Source of the DNA: an uncultured Actinomycetes bacterium
Lineage (GTDB): Bacteria > Actinomycetota > Actinomycetes > S36-B12
Length of the DNA: 9,192 nt
Assembly: GCA_905181745.1 (NCBI GenBank)
Contig: CAJIYV010000020.1
Span: forward strand, 1-9,192
Direction: 5' to 3'
Made by a program: the position numbers and the translations under genes
The notes under the pieces: model-generated
The model's database searches: none
The model's input: the letters and a program-made list of their open reading frames with translations, nothing else
Told to the model about the DNA's origin: nothing
Part shown: positions 5,567 through 9,192 of the stretch, in pieces
Position numbering within the stretch: the stretch's first letter is position 1
Layout of the letters: every line of letters starts with the position of its first letter

Positions 5567-6730
5567 GTGTCCGATCGTCTTACGCCGATTCCCGAAGATA
5601 AATTTGCCTTCGGCCTGTGGACTATCGGTCATATCGGTCGAGACCCATTTGGTGACGCAACTCGACCAGCCATCACCACCTCAGACTTTGTCAAGGGACT
5701 CGCGGACATTGGCGCTTGGGGTGTTTCATTCCACGACGACGATCTCATGACCTTTGGAGCGAGCGAATCACAGCGCCGGTCCGAGCTTGATGCCTTCAAG
5801 AAATCATTGGACGAATCGGGCTTGGTATGCCCCATGGCGACAACTAACCTGTTCTGGCACCCCGTTTTCAAAGATGGCGCATTCACTTCAAATGACCGAA
5901 AGGTCCGACGCTATGCGATTCAAAAGACGTTGCGCAACATCGATGTTGCTGCCGAGCTAGGGGCATCCACATATGTTCTCTGGGGCGGTCGTGAAGGGGT
6001 CGAGAGTGCCGCGAGCAAGAATCCTGCCGATGCACTTGACCGGTACAAGGAAGCCTTGGACTTTTTATGCGGCTATGTCTCCGAAAAAAAATACGACATT
6101 CGTTTTGCCCTAGAGCCAAAGCCGAATGAACCGCGAGGGGATACCTTTCTTCCCACAATTGGCCACGTAATGGCCTTTATCAATCAACTCGAGAATCCAG
6201 CCATGGTCGGCCTCAACCCCGAAGTCGCCCACGAAACCATGGCAGGATTGAGTTTCTTTCAAGGAGTCGCCCAAGCCTTGTGGCAAGGAAAGCTTTATCA
6301 CATTGACCTTAATGACCAAAAAATTGGACGTTTTGATCAAGACCTGCGCTTCGGGTCTGAAGGCATCAAAGACGATTTCATGTTGGTGCGGTTGTTGGAA
6401 AACTCTGACTACACCGGGCCGAAGCACTTTGATGCTCGCCCGTACCGTAACGAATGGGGTGACGGTATTTGGGACTTCGCGCGCGGATGTATGCGCACCT
6501 ACCTCGCACTCGCAGCCAAGGCACGCGAGTTCGACCAAGATCCTCGGGTAAAGGCAGCACTGGACACATCAAGCACACCTGAACTCGCGGAACCGAGCGT
6601 TGGCAAATTCACGTCTGAAGTTGCTGATGGATTACTTAATGAGTCATTTGATCCGGATGCGCTTGCAGCTAGGTCCTATGGCAACGAAGCACTTGATCAA
6701 TTAGTCATTGATCGAATTCTGGGAATCTAA
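5567..6730 (+). CDS. xylA: xylose isomerase (class I, Streptomyces type)
   Basis: A 387-residue TIM-barrel enzyme that interconverts D-xylose and D-xylulose in the cytoplasm using two divalent metal ions. Class I enzymes are about 390 residues, so it is full length. All catalytic residues are present at a constant offset of +2 from the Streptomyces enzyme: His 56 and Asp 59 (FHDDDL), Phe 96, Trp 139, Glu 183 and Lys 185 (EPKP), Glu 219 and His 222 (NPEVAHE), Asp 247 (HIDLND), Asp 257 and Asp 259 (FDQDL), and Asp 289 (HFDARPYR). Trp 18 and Phe 28 of the sugar pocket are kept too. It starts with GTG behind TGAGGA. It heads the transport genes and lies 51 bases before the binding-protein gene, so imported xylose would be isomerised at once. 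The xylulokinase needed next is not in the window. Confidence 0.97.
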   Translation: MSDRLTPIPEDKFAFGLWTIGHIGRDPFGDATRPAITTSDFVKGLADIGAWGVSFHDDDLMTFGASESQRRSELDAFKKSLDESGLVCPMATTNLFWHPVFKDGAFTSNDRKVRRYAIQKTLRNIDVAAELGASTYVLWGGREGVESAASKNPADALDRYKEALDFLCGYVSEKKYDIRFALEPKPNEPRGDTFLPTIGHVMAFINQLENPAMVGLNPEVAHETMAGLSFFQGVAQALWQGKLYHIDLNDQKIGRFDQDLRFGSEGIKDDFMLVRLLENSDYTGPKHFDARPYRNEWGDGIWDFARGCMRTYLALAAKAREFDQDPRVKAALDTSSTPELAEPSVGKFTSEVADGLLNESFDPDALAARSYGNEALDQLVIDRILGI

Positions 6731-6748
6731 TTTCTCAGGAAAAGTTAA

Positions 6749-6763
6749 GCAGGAAATTCCTGC
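6749..6763. repeat. 15-bp palindrome GCAGGAA-A-TTCCTGC between xylA and binding-protein gene
   Basis: Perfect 7-1-7 inverted repeat inside the 51-base gap. In RNA it gives a six-pair stem with a three-base loop, directly before the AAAGGA ribosome site (about 6768-6773). There is no U-run after it, so it is not a standard terminator. It could shield the 5' end of the binding-protein mRNA after processing, or be a DNA operator. Confidence 0.5.
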
Positions 6764-6781
6764 ACTGAAAGGAAATAAATA

Positions 6782-7906
6782 ATGAAGAAAAAGCTATATG
6801 TAGCTTTCGCGAGTATCGCGGCAGCATCATTAGTACTTACCTCCTGTTCGTCGAGTGACGACACAGCAGCCACAGATACCGCATCAGAAAGCGCAGCCAC
6901 TGAAGAGGCAGAAGCTACTGAAGAAGCCGCCGCAGGCGATGCAGGAACAGCTTGTGTCATTTTGCCAGACAGCCAGTCTTCAGATCGATGGGAAAACCAG
7001 GATCGTCCGGCAATTCAAAACGCTCTTGAAGCAGCAGGTTTCTCAGCAGACATCCAGAATGCTCAGGGCGATACAACCCAGTACCTCACCATCGGAGACC
7101 AAATGCTCGCAGGTGGCTGTGGCGTAATGGTTCTGGTTGACTTAAACGGCTCCGGCGCAACGGTTGCTGAAAAAGCGAAGGCGCAGGGCATCCCGGTAAT
7201 TGCATACGATCGTCCATTTGCACCGGCTGACTACTACGTCTCCTTTAACAACGTAAAGGTTGGACAACTTCAGGGTGAAGGTCTCCTCAAGTGCCTCGGT
7301 GACAATGGCATTGATCCTGCTGCCGCGGCAGTCGTGTTCCTCAACGGTTCGCCATCTGACGGTAACGCCGCGATGTTCAAGGAAGGTTACGAAACCACCC
7401 TTGCAGCCGCAGGAGTAACACCAGTCAATGACCAGTCGGTCCCAGACTGGGACAACCAACAAGGTGGCGTCATCTTCGAGCAGATGTTCACTGACCTTAG
7501 TGGAAAAATTGATGGCGTTCTCGCCGCAAATGACGGTCTTGGTGGAGCTGCAATCGCAGTTTTGGACAAGAACGGCATTAAGCTCCCCGTGACCGGACAA
7601 GATGCAACCATTGGTGGTTTGCAAAACGTTCTCCTCGGAAAGCAGTGCATGACAGTGTTCAAGAACACTGCACTTGAAGCTGGCGATGCCTCAGTACTCG
7701 CCATCGCACTGCTTAATGGCGAATCCCCATCTGTAGAAGGGACCGTGGACGTCAACGGAACAACTGTTCCAGCGAAGTACTCAGACCCAGTCATCATCTA
7801 CTCTGAAAATGTCAAAGATGTTATTGACGCATCTCCTGGCTTTGACGTGGCCGCGCTTTGTGCGGATGACGTAGCAGTTGTATGTACCGAATTGGGCATT
7901 CAGTAA
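6782..7906 (+). CDS. xylF: sugar ABC transporter substrate-binding lipoprotein (XylF-like)
   Basis: A 374-residue periplasmic-binding-protein-family lipoprotein that captures a pentose outside the membrane and passes it to the ABC permease. The start has AAAGGA eight or so bases upstream. Seen: a Lys-rich head, hydrophobic core and lipobox LTSC with Cys 22; an acidic Ala/Thr/Glu/Asp linker to about residue 54; then a type I sugar-binding fold with SDRWENQ (67-73), AYDRPF (141-146), YYVSFNNVKVG (151-161), NGSPSDGNA (188-196), AANDGLGGAAIA (248-259) and VTGQDATIGG (270-279). These match XylF-type proteins rather than RbsB. The xylA neighbour supports xylose as ligand, though related sugars cannot be excluded. 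Two extra Cys pairs near the C-terminus (Cys 360 and Cys 368) may form a disulfide; this is inference. A strong hairpin follows the stop, fitting the usual excess of binding protein. Confidence 0.93.
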   Translation: MKKKLYVAFASIAAASLVLTSCSSSDDTAATDTASESAATEEAEATEEAAAGDAGTACVILPDSQSSDRWENQDRPAIQNALEAAGFSADIQNAQGDTTQYLTIGDQMLAGGCGVMVLVDLNGSGATVAEKAKAQGIPVIAYDRPFAPADYYVSFNNVKVGQLQGEGLLKCLGDNGIDPAAAAVVFLNGSPSDGNAAMFKEGYETTLAAAGVTPVNDQSVPDWDNQQGGVIFEQMFTDLSGKIDGVLAANDGLGGAAIAVLDKNGIKLPVTGQDATIGGLQNVLLGKQCMTVFKNTALEAGDASVLAIALLNGESPSVEGTVDVNGTTVPAKYSDPVIIYSENVKDVIDASPGFDVAALCADDVAVVCTELGIQ

Positions 7907-7924
7907 AGATTAGATAGGTAAACG

Positions 7925-7962
7925 GTGTGGGCTCGCATTTCGGTGTGAGCCCACACTTGTAT
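7925..7962 (+). terminator. hairpin with UUCG loop after the binding-protein gene
   Basis: Positions 7925-7938 pair with 7943-7956: ten perfect pairs (GTGTGGGCTC with GAGCCCACAC), then four more including two G-U wobbles, closed by a UUCG tetraloop. Only a weak U-rich tail follows (TTGTAT). It is likely a partial terminator or an RNA-processing block that lowers expression of the ATPase and permease relative to the binding protein. If it stops all transcription, the ATPase needs its own promoter in the gap up to 8047, where I see only a weak TACTCT (8007-8012). Confidence 0.75.
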
Positions 7963-8047
7963 CGCAGCAATTAATCAAAAGTGGTTTCTGGTTCGCCATA
8001 TTCCCCTACTCTGGTGCGACTGTTTTGCAAAAGAAAATGAGGCGAAA

Positions 8048-8818
8048 ATGGAATCACCAAGTCCCATCCTGGAAGTCAAGGGCGTCACGAAGAGTTTCGG
8101 TGCGGTCGACGTGCTGCAAGGCATTGACTTTTCCGTCGAGGCAGGTTCGGTCACAGCGCTCGTTGGCGACAACGGCGCGGGCAAGTCAACCCTGATCAAA
8201 GGTTTGGCTGGTATACAGCCTTTTGACAGTGGGACGATTTTTTTTGACGGCAAGGAAGTCGAACTTGGCGATCCGCGTGCAGCCTCGCAACTGGGCATTG
8301 AAGTGGTGTATCAAGACTTGGCGCTCTGTGACAATCTAGACATCGTTCAGAATATGTTTCTTGGACGAGAATTGAAGCGTGGCATGGCGCTAGATGAAGG
8401 CGACATGGAGTCTCGCGCTGGCGAGACGTTACAGTCCCTGTCGGTACGAACTGTTTCCTCTTTGCGACAAAAGGTGTCAAGTCTCTCAGGTGGACAACGA
8501 CAAACTGTCGCCATTGCACGATCAGTGTTATGGAACAACAAAGTGGTCATTCTTGACGAACCGACTGCCGCACTAGGTGTGGCGCAGACGGAACAAGTAC
8601 TTGCATTGGTACGCAGGTTGGCTGACAGCGGGCTTGGCGTCGTAATTATTTCTCATAATCTGCAAGACATTTTCGAAGTAGCCGACTATGTCTACGTCCT
8701 CTATCTAGGAACTATGGTGACTCGACTTCGAGTAGCCGAAACCAATAGCGGAGAAGTAGTCGAGTACATAACTGGCGGCAAAACTGACCGGACAGCGCAG
8801 AAGGGAGCGAATTCATGA
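8048..8818 (+). CDS. sugar ABC transporter ATP-binding protein, single-domain
   Basis: A 256-residue ABC ATPase that powers sugar import at the inner face of the membrane. The start follows GAGG (8039-8042). Seen in order: Walker A GDNGAGKST (40-48), Q-loop Gln 89 (VVYQD), signature LSGGQ (146-150), Walker B VVILDE (166-171) with Glu 171, and the switch His 203 (ISHN). Many sugar transporters of this class (RbsA, XylG of E. coli) have two fused ATPase domains of about 500 residues. Here there is one, as in the fructose transporter FrcA, whose YQDLALCDNLDI-type segment it shares. A homodimer is therefore expected. The stop overlaps the permease start (ATGA), which implies translational coupling. 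It could be named xylG by context, but FrcA-like is the closer match. Confidence 0.93.
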   Translation: MESPSPILEVKGVTKSFGAVDVLQGIDFSVEAGSVTALVGDNGAGKSTLIKGLAGIQPFDSGTIFFDGKEVELGDPRAASQLGIEVVYQDLALCDNLDIVQNMFLGRELKRGMALDEGDMESRAGETLQSLSVRTVSSLRQKVSSLSGGQRQTVAIARSVLWNNKVVILDEPTAALGVAQTEQVLALVRRLADSGLGVVIISHNLQDIFEVADYVYVLYLGTMVTRLRVAETNSGEVVEYITGGKTDRTAQKGANS

Positions 8819-9192
8819 GTACCGACGTCGAAGTCCCCGAGTACATGAAGTCCAAGGGCAGTGGCGTTGCTCAATCATGGAAGGCATATCGAATAAAGGT
8901 GCGTAGCGGCGACATGGGCTCGTTGCCTGCAGTCATCGGGCTCGTTGTATTGGTTGCCCTATTTTCACTTGCGAATCCCGTTTTCTTTACAGCTTTGAAC
9001 TTCGCAAACTTTTTCACCCAAGCTGCGGTAGTCATGATCTTGGCCATGGGGTTAATTTTCGTGCTCCTCCTTGGCGAGATTGACTTGTCAGCGGGTGTGA
9101 CATCAGGGGTGGCTGGTGCCCTGCTTGCCGTGTCGCTGTCTAGGTGGGGATTTGCGTGGCCCATTGCGATGGCTATCGCCCTTCTTGCCGGA
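8815..9192 (+). CDS. sugar ABC transporter permease, 3' truncated (XylH/FrcC-like)
   Basis: The first 126 codons of a BPD_transp_2-family permease, cut by the window edge. The ATG at 8815 overlaps the ATPase stop as ATGA and follows GGGAG (8803-8807). Seen: a cytoplasmic basic head of about 35 residues, a first membrane segment at about 37-53, a second at about 71-87, then the family motif GEIDLSAG (87-94) and a further hydrophobic segment at the edge. The motif corresponds to GGIDLSVG of RbsC, XylH and FrcC. Two copies would form the membrane channel working with the ATPase and the binding protein upstream. Confidence 0.92.
   Translation, partial: MSTDVEVPEYMKSKGSGVAQSWKAYRIKVRSGDMGSLPAVIGLVVLVALFSLANPVFFTALNFANFFTQAAVVMILAMGLIFVLLLGEIDLSAGVTSGVAGALLAVSLSRWGFAWPIAMAIALLAG

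Noticed and set aside
6110..6538. Long minus-strand open frame of 142 codons inside xylA
   Set aside because: It lies opposite a gene with every catalytic residue intact, has no family motif and no ribosome site. It is a frame shadow.
4133..6950. Shared ancestry of the two lipoproteins because of their similar Ser/Asp/Thr linkers after the lipobox
   Set aside because: The likeness is confined to low-complexity linkers; the domains that follow are of different size and fold.
7142..7624. Minus-strand open frame of 160 codons inside the binding-protein gene
   Set aside because: It is antisense to a clearly real gene and its residues show no recognisable motif.
8023..8032. TTTTGCAAAA palindrome before the ATPase gene
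   Set aside because: It is short, made mostly of A/T, and the flanks do not extend the symmetry. A chance origin is likely.

Overview
The window reads as part of an actinomycete (Actinomycetota) chromosome of moderate GC, roughly half by eye. The grounds are a Streptomyces-numbered xylose isomerase, DUF2236 and heparinase-like proteins of actinobacterial style, GTG starts and lipoproteins with low-complexity Ser/Asp/Thr linkers. I cannot place it below phylum. I see no tRNA, rRNA, insertion sequence, prophage or CRISPR. The coding density is high, and no gene-free stretch exceeds about 140 bases.

Left part (1-2608, + strand): the 3' part of a DUF2236 (MpaB/latex-clearing-like oxygenase) gene, then a secreted heparinase II/III-family protein with a Pro/Ala linker and a strongly basic insert in its C-terminal domain. 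This gene meets the next one tail to tail with overlapping stop codons.

Middle part (2605-5437): ribokinase rbsK on the minus strand and ribose-5-phosphate isomerase rpiB on the plus strand diverge from a short gap that seems to hold overlapping back-to-back promoters. Together they take ribose to ribose 5-phosphate and ribulose 5-phosphate. Then come a small Ig-like lipoprotein of unknown role and a stand-alone ATP-grasp ligase of unknown substrate, which may be translated from a leaderless mRNA.

Right part (5438-9192, + strand): a pentose locus with xylA (xylose isomerase), a XylF-type sugar-binding lipoprotein, a single-domain sugar ABC ATPase and the first 126 codons of a XylH/FrcC-type permease. 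Upstream of xylA are a promoter-like pair and two separate palindromes, one over the predicted transcription start. A 15-bp palindrome lies between xylA and the binding protein. A 14-bp hairpin with a UUCG loop lies between the binding protein and the ATPase, where it would favour high expression of the binding protein over the membrane parts. No xylulokinase and no regulator lie inside the window.

Overall this is mostly a well-understood pentose uptake and isomerisation region. I do not see a clearly new system. The points that most deserve a check are the regulatory DNA, the orphan ATP-grasp/lipoprotein pair and the basic insert of the heparinase-like protein.
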